A DNA stretch of 64,000 nucleotides from Limnoperna fortunei (lineage: Eukaryota > Mollusca > Bivalvia > Mytilida > Modiolidae). The stretch covers positions 50,641,346 to 50,705,345 of the forward strand of contig OX104125.1 of NCBI GenBank assembly GCA_944474755.1, read 5' to 3'. The notes under the pieces are model-generated. The model was not told the DNA's origin. It was given only the letters and a program-made list of their open reading frames with translations, and made no database searches. The position numbers and the translations under genes were made by a program. Shown one piece after another: positions 14,375 to 26,960 of the stretch. Every line of letters starts with the position of its first letter. Positions within the stretch are counted from its first letter, which is position 1.

Positions 14375-17300
14375 AGCACAAAAGATACAAAACATATTTG
14401 ACGGAGTCAGCACGGAGGACATAAAACATGTTGGACGCAGACAGCACATAGATACAAAACATATTAGACACTGACAGCACAGAGGACATAAAACATGTTG
14501 GACGCGGACAGCACATAAGACACAAAACATGTTTGACGTGGTCAGCACGGAGGACATAAAAATATTGGTTGCAGACAGCAAAAAGACACAAAACATGTTG
14601 GACGCTGACAGCACAGAGGACATAAAACATGTTGGACGTGGATAGCACAGATGACACAAAACATGTTTGACGTGGACAGCACAGAGGACACAAAACATGT
14701 TAGACGCTGACAACACATAGGACACAAAAAATGCTTTAGACGTAGATTACATAGAGGAGATAAAACATGTTTGACGCGGACAGCATAGAGGACATAAAAC
14801 ATGTTGGACGCGGACAGCACAGAGGACATAAAACATGTTGGACGCGGACAGCACAGACGACATAAAGCATGTTGGACGCGGAAAGCACAGAGGACACAAA
14901 ACATGTTGGACGCGGACAGCACAAAGATACAAAACATGTTAGACGCTGACAGCACAGAGTACATAAAACATATTAGACGCGGACAGCACAGACGACATAA
15001 AACATGTTGGACGCGGACAGCACAAAGGACATAAAACATGTTGGACGCGAACAGCACAAAAGACACAAAACGTGTTTGACGTGGACAGCACGGAGGACAT
15101 AAAACATGTTGGACGTGGACAGCACATAGGACACAAAACATGCTGGAGACGTAGATTGCACAGAGGAGATAAAACATGTTTGACGCGGACAGCATAGAGG
15201 ACATAAAACATGTTGGACGCGGACAGCACAGAGGACATAAAACATGTTGGACGCGGGAAGCACAGAGGACACAAAACATGTTGGACGCGGACAGCACAAA
15301 GATACAAAACATGTTAGACGCTGACAGCACAGAGGACATAAAACATATTTGACGTGGACAGCACAGACTACATAAAACATGTTGGACTCGGACAGCACAG
15401 AGAACATAAAACATATTGAACGCGGACAGCACAAAAGACACAAAACATGTTTGACGTGGTCAGCACGGAGGACATAAAACATGTTGGACGTGGACAGCAC
15501 AGAGGACACTAAACATGTTTGACGTGGACAGCACAGAGGACACAAAACATGCAAGACGTAGATTGAAAAGAGGAGAGAAAACATGTTGGACGCGGACAGC
15601 AGAGGACATAAAACATGTTGGACGCGAACATCACTTAGGACACAAAACATGTTGCACGTGTACAGCACAAAAGACAAAAACAACACGTTGGATGCGGAAA
15701 GCACGGAGGACGAACAACATCTTGGATGCGGGCAGCACAGAGGGCATCAAACATGTTTGACGCGAGAAGCACAGAGGGCATCAAACATGTTCGACCCGGA
15801 AAGCACAGAGGGCACAAAACATGTTAGACGCGGACAGCACAGAGGACATAAAACATGTTGGACGCGGACAGCTAAAAGGACATAAAACATGTTGGACGCG
15901 AACAGCACAAAAGACACACAACGTTTTTGACGTGGACAGCACGGAGGACATAAAACATGCTGGACGTGGACAGCACATAGGACACAAAACATGCTATAGA
16001 CGTAGATTGCACAGAGGAGATAAAACATGTTTGACGCGGACAGCATAGAGGACATAAAACATGTTGGACGCGGACAGCACAGAGGACATAAAACATGTTG
16101 GACGCGGGAAGCACAGAGGACACAAAACATGTTGGACGCGGACAGCACAAAGATACAAAACATGTTAGACGCTGACAGGACAGAGGACATAAAACATATT
16201 TGACGTGGACAGCACAGACTACATAAAACATGTTGGACGCGGACAACACAGAGAACATAAAACATATTGAACGCGGACAGCACAAAAGATACAAAACATA
16301 TTTGACGGAGTCAGCACGGAGGACATAAAACATGTTGGACGCAGACAGCACATAGATACAAAACTTATTAGACACTGACAGCACAGAGGACATAAAACAT
16401 GTTGGACGCGGACAGCACATAAGACACAAAACATGTTTGACGTGGTCAGCACGGAGGACATAAAAATATTTGTTGCAGACAGCAAAAAGACACAAAACAT
16501 GTTGGACGCTGACAGCACAGAGGACATAAAACATGTTGGACGTGGATAGCACAGATGACACAAAACATGTTTGACGTGGACAGCACAGAGGACACAAAAC
16601 ATGTTAGACGCTGACAACACATAGGACACAAAAAATGCTTTAGACGTAGATTACATAGAGGAGATAAAACATGTTTGACGCGGACAGCATAGAGGACATA
16701 AAACATGTTGGACGCGGACAGCACAGAGGACATAAAACATGTTGGACGCGGACAGCACAGACGACATAAAGCATGTTGGACGCGGAAAGCACAGAGGACA
16801 CAAAACATGTTGGACGCGGACAGCACAAAGATACAAAACATGTTAGACGCTGACAGCACAGAGTACATAAAACATATTAGACGCGGACAGCACAGACGAC
16901 ATAAAACATGTTGGACGCGGACAGCACAAAGGACATAAAACATGTTGGACGCGAACAGCACAAAAGACACAAAACGTGTTTGACGTGGACAGCACGGAGG
17001 ACATAAAACATGTTGGACGTGGACAGCACATAGGACACAAAACATGCTGGAGACGTAGATTGCACAGAGGAGATAAAACATGTTTGACGCGGACAGCATA
17101 GAGGACATAAAACATGTTGGACGCGGACAGCACAGAGGACATAAAACATGTTGGACGCGGGAAGCACAGAGGACACAAAACATGTTGGACGCGGACAGCA
17201 CAAAGATACAAAACATGTTAGACGCTGACAGCACAGAGGACATAAAACATATTTGACGTGGACAGCACAGACTACATAAAACATGTTGGACTCGGACAGC

Positions 17301-18182
17301 ACAGAGAACATAAAACATATTGAACGCGGACAGCACAAAAGACACAAAACATGTTTGACGTGGTCAGCACGGAGGACATAAAACATGTTGGACGTGGACA
17401 GCACAGAGGACACTAAACATGTTTGACGTGGACAGCACAGAGGACACAAAACATGCAAGACGTAGATTGAAAAGAGGAGATAAAACATGTTGGACGCGGA
17501 CAGCAGAGGACATAAAACATGTTGGACGCGAACATCACTTAGGACACAAAACATGTTGCACGTGTACAGCACAAAAGACAAAAACAACACGTTGGATGCG
17601 GAAAGCACGGAGGACGAACAACATCTTGGATGCGGGCAGCACAGAGGGCATCAAACATGTTTGACGCGAGAAGCACAGAGGGCATCAAACATGTTCGACC
17701 CGGAAAGCACAGAGGGCACAAAACATGTTAGACGCGGACAGCACAGAGGACATAAAACATGTTGGACGCGGACAGCTAAAAGGACATAAAACATGTTGGA
17801 CGCGAACAGCACAAAAGACACACAACGTTTTTGACGTGGACAGCACGGAGGACATAAAACATGCTGGACGTGGACAGCACATAGGACACAAAACATGCTA
17901 TAGACGTAGATTGCACAGAGGAGATAAAACATGTTTGACGCGGACAGCATAGAGGACATAAAACATGTTGGACGCGGACAGCACAGAGGACATAAAACAT
18001 GTTGGACGCGGGAAGCACAGAGGACACAAAACATGTTGGACGCGGACAGCACAAAGATACAAAACATGTTAGACGCTGACAGGACAGAGGACATAAAACA
18101 TATTTGACGTGGACAGCACAGACTACATAAAACATGTTGGACGCGGACAACACAGAGAACATAAAACATATTGAACGCGGAC
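14375..18182. repeat. Tandem duplication of a 1,904-bp (56-monomer) segment
   Basis: 14,375-16,278 and 16,279-18,182 are near-identical with a constant offset of 1,904 bp, exactly 56 x 34. Only a few differences were noticed, for example ATATTGG against ATATTTG near 14,566/16,470 and GGAGAGAA against GGAGATAA near 15,572/17,476. The very low divergence compared with neighbouring monomers marks this as the youngest large duplication seen in the array. Confidence 0.9.
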
Positions 18183-18248
18183 AGCACAAAAGACACAAAA
18201 CATGTTTGACGTGGTCAGCACGGAGGACATAAAACATGTTGGACGTGG

Positions 18249-19599
18249 ACAGCACAGAGGACACTAAACATGTTTGACGTGGACAGCACAGAGGACACAA
18301 AACATGCTAGACGTAGATTGCAAAGAGGAGATAAAACATGTTGGACGCGGACAGCAGAGGACATTAAACATGTTGGACGCGAACATCACTTAGGACACAA
18401 AACATGTTGCACGTGTACAGCACAAAAGACAAAAACAACACGTTGGATGCGGAAAGCACGGAGGACGAACAACATCTTGGATGCGGGCAGCACAGAGGGC
18501 ATCAAACATGTTTGACGCGGGCAGCACAGAGGGCATCAAACATGTTCGACGCGGACAGCACAGAGTGCACAAAACATGTTAGATGTGGACAGCACAGAGG
18601 ACATAAAACATGTTGTACGCGGACAGCACGGAAGACATAAAACATGTTTGACGGGGACAGCACAGAGCACACAAAACATGTAAGACGTGGACAGCACATA
18701 GGACATAAAACATGTTGTACGCGGACAGCACAGAAGACATAAAACATGTTGTACGTGGACAACACGGAGGGCATAAAACATGTTGGACGCAGACAGCACA
18801 GTAGAAACAAACATGTTTGACGTGAACGGCACAGATGACACAAAACATGTTGGACGTGGACAACACATAGGACACAAAACATGCTATAGACGTAGATTGC
18901 ACAGAGGAGATAAACATGTTTGAGGCGAACAGCATAGAGGACATAAAACATGTTGGACGCAGACAGCACAGAGGACATAAAACATGTTGGACGCGGACAG
19001 CACAAAGATACGAAACATGTCAGACGCCGACAGCACAGAGGACATCAAACATGTTGGACGCGGACAGCACAAAAGACACAAAACATGTTAGACGCTGACA
19101 GCACAGAGGACATACAACATATTGGACGCGGAGAGTACAGAGGACATACAACATATTGGACGCAGAGAGCACAGAGGACATCAAACATGTTGGACGCGGA
19201 GAGCACAGAGGACATAAAACATGTTTGACGCGGACAGCACAGAGGACACAAAACATGTTAGACGAGGACAGCACAGAGGGCATAAAACATGTTAGACGAG
19301 GACAGCACACGGGGCATAAAAGATGTTAGACGAGGTCAGCACAGAGGACATCAAACATGTTTGACGCGGACAGCACAGAGGACATCAAACATGTTTGACG
19401 TGGACAGCACAGAGGACATAAAACATGTTTGACGTGGACAGCACCGATGACACAAAACATGTTTGACGTAGATTGCACATTGGAGATAAAACATGTTTGA
19501 GGCGGACAGCATAGAGGACATAAAACATGTTGGACGCGGACAGCACAGAGGACATAAAACATGTTGGACGCGGACAGCACAAAGATACAAAACATGTTA
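18249..19599. repeat. 1.35-kb satellite block, copy 2
   Basis: Counterpart of about 12,340-13,690 at an offset of about 5,909 bp. It shares the rare TTGCACGTGTACAG, CATCTTGGATGCGG and GGACATACAACATATTGG monomers in the same order, with point differences such as GAGAGTACAG for GAGAGCACAG. Confidence 0.8.
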
Positions 19600-21733
19600 G
19601 ACGCTGACAGCACATGTGACGCAAAACATGATATAGACGTAGATTGCACAGAGGAGATAAAACATGTTTGAGGCGAACAGCATAGAGGACATAAAACTTG
19701 TTGGACGTGGACTGCACATAGGACACAAAACATGTAATAGACGTAGATTGCACAGAGGAGATAAAACATGTTAGAGGTAGATTGCACAGGGGAGATAAAA
19801 CATGTTGGAGGCGGACAGCATAGAGGACATAAAATATGTTTGACGAGGACAGCACAGAGGACACAAAACATGTTGGACGCGGACAGCTCAAAGGACATAA
19901 AACATGTTGGACGCGAACAGCACAAAAGACACAAAACGTGATTGACGTGGACAGCACGGAGGACATAAAACATGTTGGACGCGGACAGCACAAAGGACAT
20001 AAAACATGTTGGACGTGGACAGCACATAGGACACAAAACATGCTATAGACGTAGATTGCACAGAGGAGATAAAACATGTTTGACGCGGACAGCATAGAGG
20101 ACATAAAACATGTTGGACGCGGACAGCACAGAGGACATAAAACATTTTGGACGCGGGAAGCACAGAGGACACAAAACATGTTGGAGGCGGACAGCATAGA
20201 GAACATAAAATATGTTTGACGAGGACAGCACAGAGGACACAAAACATGTTGGACGCGGACAGCTCAAAGGACATAAAACATGTTGGACGCGAACAGCACA
20301 AAAGACACAAAACGTGTTTGACGTGGACAGCTCAAAGGACATAAAACATGTTGGACGCGGACAGCACAAAGGACATAAAACATGTTGGACGTGGACAGCA
20401 CATAGGACACAAAACATGCTATAGACGTAGATTGCACAGAGGAGATAAAACATGTCTGACGCGGACAGCATAGAGGACATAAAACATGTTGGACGCGGAC
20501 AGCACAGAGGACATAAAACATGTTGGACGCGGGAAGCACAGAGGACACAAAACATGTTGGACGCGGACAGCACAAAGATACAAAACATGTTAGACGCTGA
20601 CAGCACAGAGGACATAAAACATATTTGACGTGGACAGCACAGACTACATAAAACATGTTGGACGCGGACAACACAGAGAACATAAAACATATTGAACGCG
20701 GACAGCACAAAAGACACAAAACATGTTTGACGTGGTCAGCACGGAGGACATAAAACATGTTGGACGTGGACAGCACAGAGGACACTAAACATGTTTGACG
20801 TGGACAGCACAGAGGACACAAAACATGCTAGACGTAGATTGCAAAGAGGAGATAAAACATGTTGGACGCGGACAGCAGAGGACATTAAACATGTTGGACG
20901 CGAACATCACTTAGGACACAAAACATGTTGCACGTGTACAGCACAAAAGATAAAAAACACGTTGGATGCGGAAAGCACGGAGGACGAACAACATCTTGGA
21001 TGCGGGCAGCACAGAGGGCATCAAACATGTTTGACGCGGGCAGCACAGAGGGCATCGAACATGTTCGACGCGGACAGCACAGAGTGCACAAAACATGTTA
21101 GACGCGGACAGCACACAGGACATAAAACATGTTGTACGCGGACAGCACGGAAGACATAAAACATGTTTGACGGGGACAGCACAGAGCACACAAAACATGT
21201 AAGACGTGGACAGCACATAGGACATAAAACATGTTGTACGCGGACAGCACAGAAGACATAAAACATGTTGTACGTGGACAACACGGAGGGCATAAAACAT
21301 GTTGGACGCAGACAGCACAGAGGACATAAAACATGTTGGACGCGGACAGCACAAAGATACGAAACATGTCAGACGCTGACAGCACAGAGGACATAGAACA
21401 TATTGGACGCGGAGAACACAGAGGACATGAAACATTTTGGACGACGACAGCACAGAGGACATCAAACATGTTGGACGCGGACAGCACAAAAGACACAAAA
21501 CATGTTAGACGCTGACAGCACAGAGGACATACAACATATTGGACGCGGAGAGCACAGAGGACATACAACATATTGGACGCGGAGAGCACAGAGGACATCA
21601 AACATGTTGGACGCGGAGAGCACAGAGGACATAAAACATGTTTGACGCGGACAGCACAGAGGACACAAATCATGTTAGACGAGGACAGCACACAGGGCAT
21701 AAAAGATGTTAGACGAGGTCAGCACAGAGGACA

Positions 21734-23440
21734 TCAAACATGTTTGACGCGGACAGCACAGAGGACATCAAACATGTTTGACGTGGACAGCACAGAGGAC
21801 ATAAAACATGTTTGACGTGGACAGCACCGATGACACAAAACATGTTTGACGTAGATTGCACATAGGAGATAAAACATGTTTGAGGCGGACAGCATAGAGG
21901 ACATAAAACATGTTGGACGCGGACAGCACAGAGGACATAAAACATGTTGGACGCGGACAGCACAAAGATACAAAACATGTTAGACGCTGACAGCACATGT
22001 GACGCAAAACATGATATAGACGTAGATTGCACAGAGGAGATAAAACATGTTTGAGGCGAACAGCATAGAGGACATAAAACTTGTTGGACGTGGACTGCAC
22101 ATAGGACACAAAACATGTAATAGACGTAGATTGCACAGAGGAGATAAAACATGTTAGAGGTAGATTGCACAGAGGAGATAAAACATGTTGGAGGCGGACA
22201 GCATAGAGGACATAAAACATGTTTGACGAGGACAGCACAGAGGACACAAAACTTGTTGGACGTGGACAGCACATAGGACACAAAACATACTATAGACGTA
22301 GATTGCACAGAGGAGATAAAATGTTTGAGGCGGACAGCATAGAGGACATAAAACATTTTGGACGCGGACAGCACAAAGATACAAAACATGTTAGACGCTG
22401 ACAGCACAGAGGACATAGAACATATTGGACGCGGAGAGCACAGAGGACATGAAACATTTTGGACGCCGACAGCACAGAGGACATCAAACATGTTGGACGC
22501 GGACAGCACAAAAGACACAAAACATGTTAGACGCTGACAGCACAGAGGACATACAACATATTGGACGCGGAGAGCACAGAGGACATACAACATATTGGAC
22601 GCGGAGAGCACAGAGGACATCAAACATGTTGGACGCGGAGAGCACAGAGGACATAAAACATGTTTGACGCGGACAGCACAGAGGATACAAAACATGTTAG
22701 ACGAGGACAGCACAGAGGGCATAAAACATGTTAGACGAGGACAGCACAGAGGGCATAAAAGATGTTAGACGAGGTCAGCACAGAGGACATCAAACATGTT
22801 TGACGCGGACAGCACAGAGGACATCAAACATGTTTGACGTGGACAGCACAGAGGACATAAAACATGTTTGACGTGGACAGCACCGATGACACAAAACATG
22901 TTTGACGTAGATTGCACATAGGAGATAAAACATGTTTGAGGCGGACAGCATAGAGGACATAAAACATGTTGGACGCGGACAGCACAGAGGACATAAAACA
23001 TGTTGGACGCGGACAGCACACAGATACAAAACATGTTAGACGCTGACAGCACATGTGACGCAAAACATGATATAGACGTAGATTGCACAGAGGAGATAAA
23101 ACATGTTTGAGGCGAACAGCATAGAGGACATAAAACTTGTTGGACGTGGACTGCACATAGGACACAAAACATGTAATAGACGTAGATTGCACAGAGGAGA
23201 TAAAACATGTTGGAGGCGGACAGCATAGAGGACATAAAACATGTTTGACGAGGACAGCACAGAGGACACAAGACATGTTGGACGTGGACAGCACATAGGA
23301 CACAAAACATGCTATAGACGTAGATTGCACAGAGGAGATAAAATGTTTGAGGCGGACAGCATAGAGGACATAAAACATTTTGGACGCGGACAGCACAAAG
23401 ATACAAAACATGTTAGACGCTGACAGCACAGAGGACATAC
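21734..23440. repeat. 1,056-bp higher-order repeat near the right end of the satellite
   Basis: The order of variant monomers at 21,734-21,973 recurs at 22,790-23,029 (offset 1,056), and the surrounding monomers match. Monomers become more divergent right of about 23,500, where TGTTAGACGTGGACAGAACG-type units predominate, and the array ends near 24,390. Confidence 0.75.
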
Positions 23441-24390
23441 AACATATTGGACGCGGAGAGCACAGAGGACATCAAACGATTTGGACGCGGACAGCATAGA
23501 GGGCATAAAACATGTTTGAGGCGGACAGCATAGAGGGCATAAAACATGTTAGACGTGGACAGCACAGAGGGCATAAAACATGTTGGACGCGAACAGCACA
23601 GTAGAAACAAAACATGTTGGACGTGGACAGCACAGAGGACACAAAACATGTTTGACGTGGTCAGCACGGAGGACATAAATCATATTGGATGCGGACAGCA
23701 CAGAGGACATAAAACATGTTGGACGTGGACAGCACAGAGGACATAAAACATGTTGGACGTGGACAGCACAAAGGACACAACATATGTTAGACGTGGACAG
23801 AACGGAGGACATAAAACATATTGGATGCGGACAGCACAAAGGACATAAAACATGTTGGACGTGGACCGCACAAAGGACACAACATATGTTAGACGTGGAC
23901 AGCACAAAGGACATAAAACATATTGGACGCGGACAGCACAGAGGACATAAAACATGTTGGACGTGGACAGCACAGAGGACATAAAACATGTTGGACGTGG
24001 ACAGCACAGATGACACAACACATGTTAGACGTGGACAGCACAGAGGGCATAAAACATGTTGGACGTGGACAGCACAGATGGCAAAAAACATATTGGACGC
24101 GGACAGCACAAAAGACACAAAACATGCTTGACGTGGTCAGCACGGAGGACATAAAACATGTTGGACGTGGACGGCACAGAGGACACAAAACATGTTTGAC
24201 GTGGTCAGCACGGAGGACAAAAGACATATTGGACCCAGACATCATAGTAGAAACAAAACATGTAAGACGAGGACAGCACAGAAGTCACAAACATTTTGTA
24301 CGCGGACTACACTGAGGACACAAAACATGTTGTACGCTGACAGCAAAAAGGACACGAAACATGTTGTGGAAGGACTGCTCAAAAGACATA

Positions 24391-25136
24391 TAAGAACTCT
24401 TTATCAAAGACTGTATATATATAAAAGACCTAAAGAGCTACGTTGCCGCAGCTAAGTTCCAGCAACACTTAGCAACGTATAATCGACTCCTACCACATCC
24501 CGGAGTTCTCACGGTAAAATCATCAATGCGTTCCGCACATCTGAGAAATTACTGAAACCCAACGTACAATCTCAAACAAAAAACATAAAACTTTTATTTG
24601 TAAATAATGCTTTAAGCAAGAAATTATAAAAATACATTAATGACACAATGTAATGATATCTTAAAAATTGCAAACAACAAACAATTGATTACCCCATTCA
24701 TAATTGATAAAAACCATTGAATGTCAAAACTCAATCAAGAAATAACAGACGCTTGACAAGTCATCATATCGGTTTTAAAAAATGATAATATTAAAAACAT
24801 TTAACAATCTCCATTTATTTATAGTTTTCTCTTATCATAAACTAACCAGTAAAATTCACCAAACTAAATAACTGTAACCAACAATGGTCGGAAATATTAA
24901 AACAGACTTAAGTGGTCTCCATTTGTAAATATTTTCAATCATTAAAATTAAAACAATACAAAATGCAGTTTTGCTTGATACATTTGATTGGTGGATTCGT
25001 TTCTAATACAGTTTCGTGAATGACAGTAAGCTCATCGTTACTGATGACAACAAGTTGTAAACATCTACTTAGCACTGAAGGTAATAACAAACTACTGAAA
25101 ACCGATGAATCTGTCAAGAAAGACAATCCACAAATC
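24391..25136. other. Non-coding AT-rich stretch, no gene seen
   Basis: Right flank of the 34-bp satellite. Both strands carry frequent stops and no recognisable protein or RNA motif. The minus-strand open frame at 24,935-25,156 overlaps the dispersed repeat that starts at about 25,137 and has no independent support. Confidence 0.6.
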
Positions 25137-25300
25137 AAAGTCCGAGAAACCGGCAAACTCCAGATCCAACAACCAAAAAATACTAAAGCAATGTTCCTGA
25201 CTTAGTACAGACATTTCAAATGAAATGGCGGATCAAACCGGGTGTTATATCATGCCAAACCTCCCGCTTTCATTACTGTAGAATGTGAGTTGGTTAGCTG
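25137..25300 (-). repeat. Dispersed repeat, 3' part of the Penelope-like element (copy 1, distal half)
   Basis: On the minus strand this reads CACATTCTACAGTAATG...GGTTGTTGG...TTTCTCGGACTTTGAT, matching 27,890-28,056 at roughly three bases in four. In the other copy this segment is directly joined to the segment matching 26,170-26,420. Here it is separated from it by about 870 bp, so 25,301-26,168 is probably an insertion. Confidence 0.75.
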
Positions 25301-25388
25301 TGTTGTAAATAAGGTTTATTTATGAATCACTTAAATCGAGTCATTGTCTGATCGGCGACATGATGCATATCAAACGGTCATACTAAAC

Positions 25389-25428
25389 GCAGAGAAGTGC
25401 AGAGAAATGCAGAGAAGTGAAGAGAAGT
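25389..25428. repeat. Short 10-bp tandem repeat (four copies)
   Basis: Four consecutive copies of GCAGAGAAGT with one or two substitutions, inside the segment inserted into the Penelope-like remnant. Confidence 0.85.
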
Positions 25429-25761
25429 AATTAAAAAATGGTTTATGCATCTGTAATCTTCTAAATTTACGTTTGTTCTGTCAAGTTTCACTTTGCAAGT
25501 GATCTTGTCAGCCATGTTTATGTACTATTTTTAGGCGTAATGATTTCCCTTGTTTTGATATAAATACCGGAATTTATAGTCCGTTTCTTTTTTAAATTCT
25601 GAACGATTACTCAAGCAGAACAGGTAAACAAATACACGTTGTTCCGATATCCCTTGATGTTCAACTGAGATTGAGTTTCCAGATTGTTAATTGCATTATA
25701 CATTGTCAATATTTGATTATTGCTGATAATTATCTAATAATTATTTGGATTTACAGACTTG

Positions 25762-26110
25762 TTTTTATTTATTCATTCATTTTATTACTTTGAGCTACAA
25801 GGCTCATCAGTACATAAATTACAGCAAAGTTAACAATCAATAATATTACACATCAGAGAAAATAATACAGATTTGGTAAGATATTATACATTCAACAATG
25901 AAGATCTTAGACTGAATGCATGGAGTAAAAATTTACATATATTGCGCATATCTTTTAAATTTTCAGTGCTCAATAACTGTACAAGTTTAAAGGAAGATGG
26001 TCTTTTATAATAGTAAGGCTTTATAAATTGTCTTCTTAAATCCAAATAGCATGAACATTTTAAAATGAAATGAAATTCATCTTCTACAACATTTTGTTTA
26101 CACAAAAAAA
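25762..26110 (-). mobile_element. 5'-truncated LINE (non-LTR retrotransposon) 3' end
   Basis: The minus-strand frame at 26,105-25,884 encodes 73 residues beginning with a Cys-rich, His-containing segment (CKQNVVEDEFHFILKCSCY) and then LRRQFIKPYY. This resembles the C-terminal zinc-binding region that follows the reverse transcriptase in many animal LINEs: a Cys pair, then an EDExHF stretch, then Cys. The upstream reverse transcriptase is absent, as expected for a copy cut short during target-primed insertion. Downstream on the minus strand comes a short 3' UTR ending in AATGAATGAATAAATAAA at about 25,765, a typical short-repeat LINE tail. The family assignment is from motif memory, not a search; the fragment cannot be active. 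Confidence 0.7.
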
Positions 26111-26169
26111 ACTATTTAGCTGAAAACACATAAAACAAGAGCTTCAACACAGACAACATTTACTAAAAG

Positions 26170-26860
26170 CTGATTGAAATAGATGGGTATCATATACGAC
26201 TAGCCAATAATAGGTGTATTAAATAATCGTCGTAGCACACTCAATGTGCAATGAATTCAAAAATTTGGAAAACTATCTGCAACCATATTTTGAGACGAGA
26301 TAGAATATTTTTCGATAAGGATGTTATATCTATAGTAAAACTTATTAAAATCGCGGACGAGTAGTTTTTTTTTTTCTTGTAACCTTGGTTTATAATTTCA
26401 TCCCGAAGAAATAGGTACACAAATTTCTGTACTCGCTGCAAGCTCTTGCATACCTGATCAATTGAAAAAATATAGACACCGTATAAAGGAGAAGCTGGAA
26501 TATTGCTGCATAGGCTTGATTGTCGTAAATTCTTGTGCTAAGGTGTCATACTCAAGGTAAAAGTATAAAAATGATGTAGATGAAGCTGTTTCTGCGGTTT
26601 CTTTAATTTCTAGTTCTGAAGGATATATTAACGGAAGCCACTCTGCAGATTAAGGGTTGTTAACTGAAAGGACATTATCAATATATCTATATGTAAAATT
26701 AAAGGACTTAGCTTCTGCTATTTTCTTGTATTCAATAAGACGTCGTAAAATTTAAGTTTCATAAAAATACAGGAACAAATCAGCAAGGAGTGGGGCACAG
26801 TTTGTACCCATTAGTTTGCAAGGAGTGGGGCACAGTTTGTAACCATTGGTTTAAGTTTAA
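26170..26860 (-). pseudogene. Degenerate Penelope-like reverse transcriptase fragment
   Basis: Read on the minus strand through stops and frame changes, this stretch shows motifs of a reverse transcriptase widespread in invertebrate genomes. They are MGTNCAPLLADLFLY (about 26,812-26,760), YRYIDNVLSVNNP (about 26,700-26,655), IYPSELEIKET (about 26,620-26,590), YGVYIF (about 26,480), and an open C-terminal part at 26,441-26,241 with LRDEIINQGY. The catalytic motif that is normally YIDD reads YIDN, and several stop codons break the frame, so the copy is dead. A 35-bp direct duplication at 26,783-26,852 repeats the GTNCAPLL segment. I assign it to Penelope-like elements from the GTNCAPLLADLFLY and RYID motifs; a related non-LTR family is the main alternative. 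The 3' part of the element continues at 25,300-25,137 after an insertion. Confidence 0.65.
26783..26852. repeat. 35-bp tandem duplication inside the reverse transcriptase remnant
   Basis: GCAAGGAGTGGGGCACAG followed by TTTGTACCCATTAGTTT is present twice in direct succession with two differences. It duplicates the codons of the GTNCAPLL motif and adds to the evidence that the copy is defective. Confidence 0.9.
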
Positions 26861-26960
26861 TAAAATGATTGCAATGATGTAATTGACTTTTAGTTGGCGA
26901 AAATATTATTTGTTGAGCAACTGAATAACATTCGATGTTCTTGCAGTGAAAATTCAATAC

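Larger units (their letters stand above)
1..24390. repeat. 34-bp satellite array (about 700 monomers, left end outside window)
   Basis: A head-to-tail array of a 34-bp monomer whose core reads AAAACATGTTGGACGCGGAC followed by AGCACAGAGGACAT. Point variants alternate: GCGG/GTGG/GAGG, CAGAGGACAT/CATAGGACAC/CAAAGATAC, and TTGGACG/TTTGACG/TTAGACG. A 35-bp variant with CTATAGACGTAGATTGCACA recurs every several monomers. Each monomer carries the 8-bp palindrome AACATGTT. The array fades out near 24,360-24,400. Because 34 is one more than a multiple of 3, successive monomers are read in successive frames and three monomers make a 34-codon cycle. This produces long open frames on both strands, up to about 665 codons, with no initiation context, domain or codon signature, so I do not call them genes. 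Size and homogeneity suggest a heterochromatic satellite block; this is inference. Confidence 0.97.

Noticed and set aside
1..24390. CRISPR-like direct repeats
   Set aside because: Units are contiguous without unique spacers and the sequence is eukaryotic; this is a satellite.
1..24390. p53-type half sites (AAACATGTTT fits the half-site consensus) repeated through the satellite
   Set aside because: Only some monomers fit, and the 34-bp period leaves 24 bp between half sites, beyond the usual spacing, so the match is more likely incidental to the palindrome.
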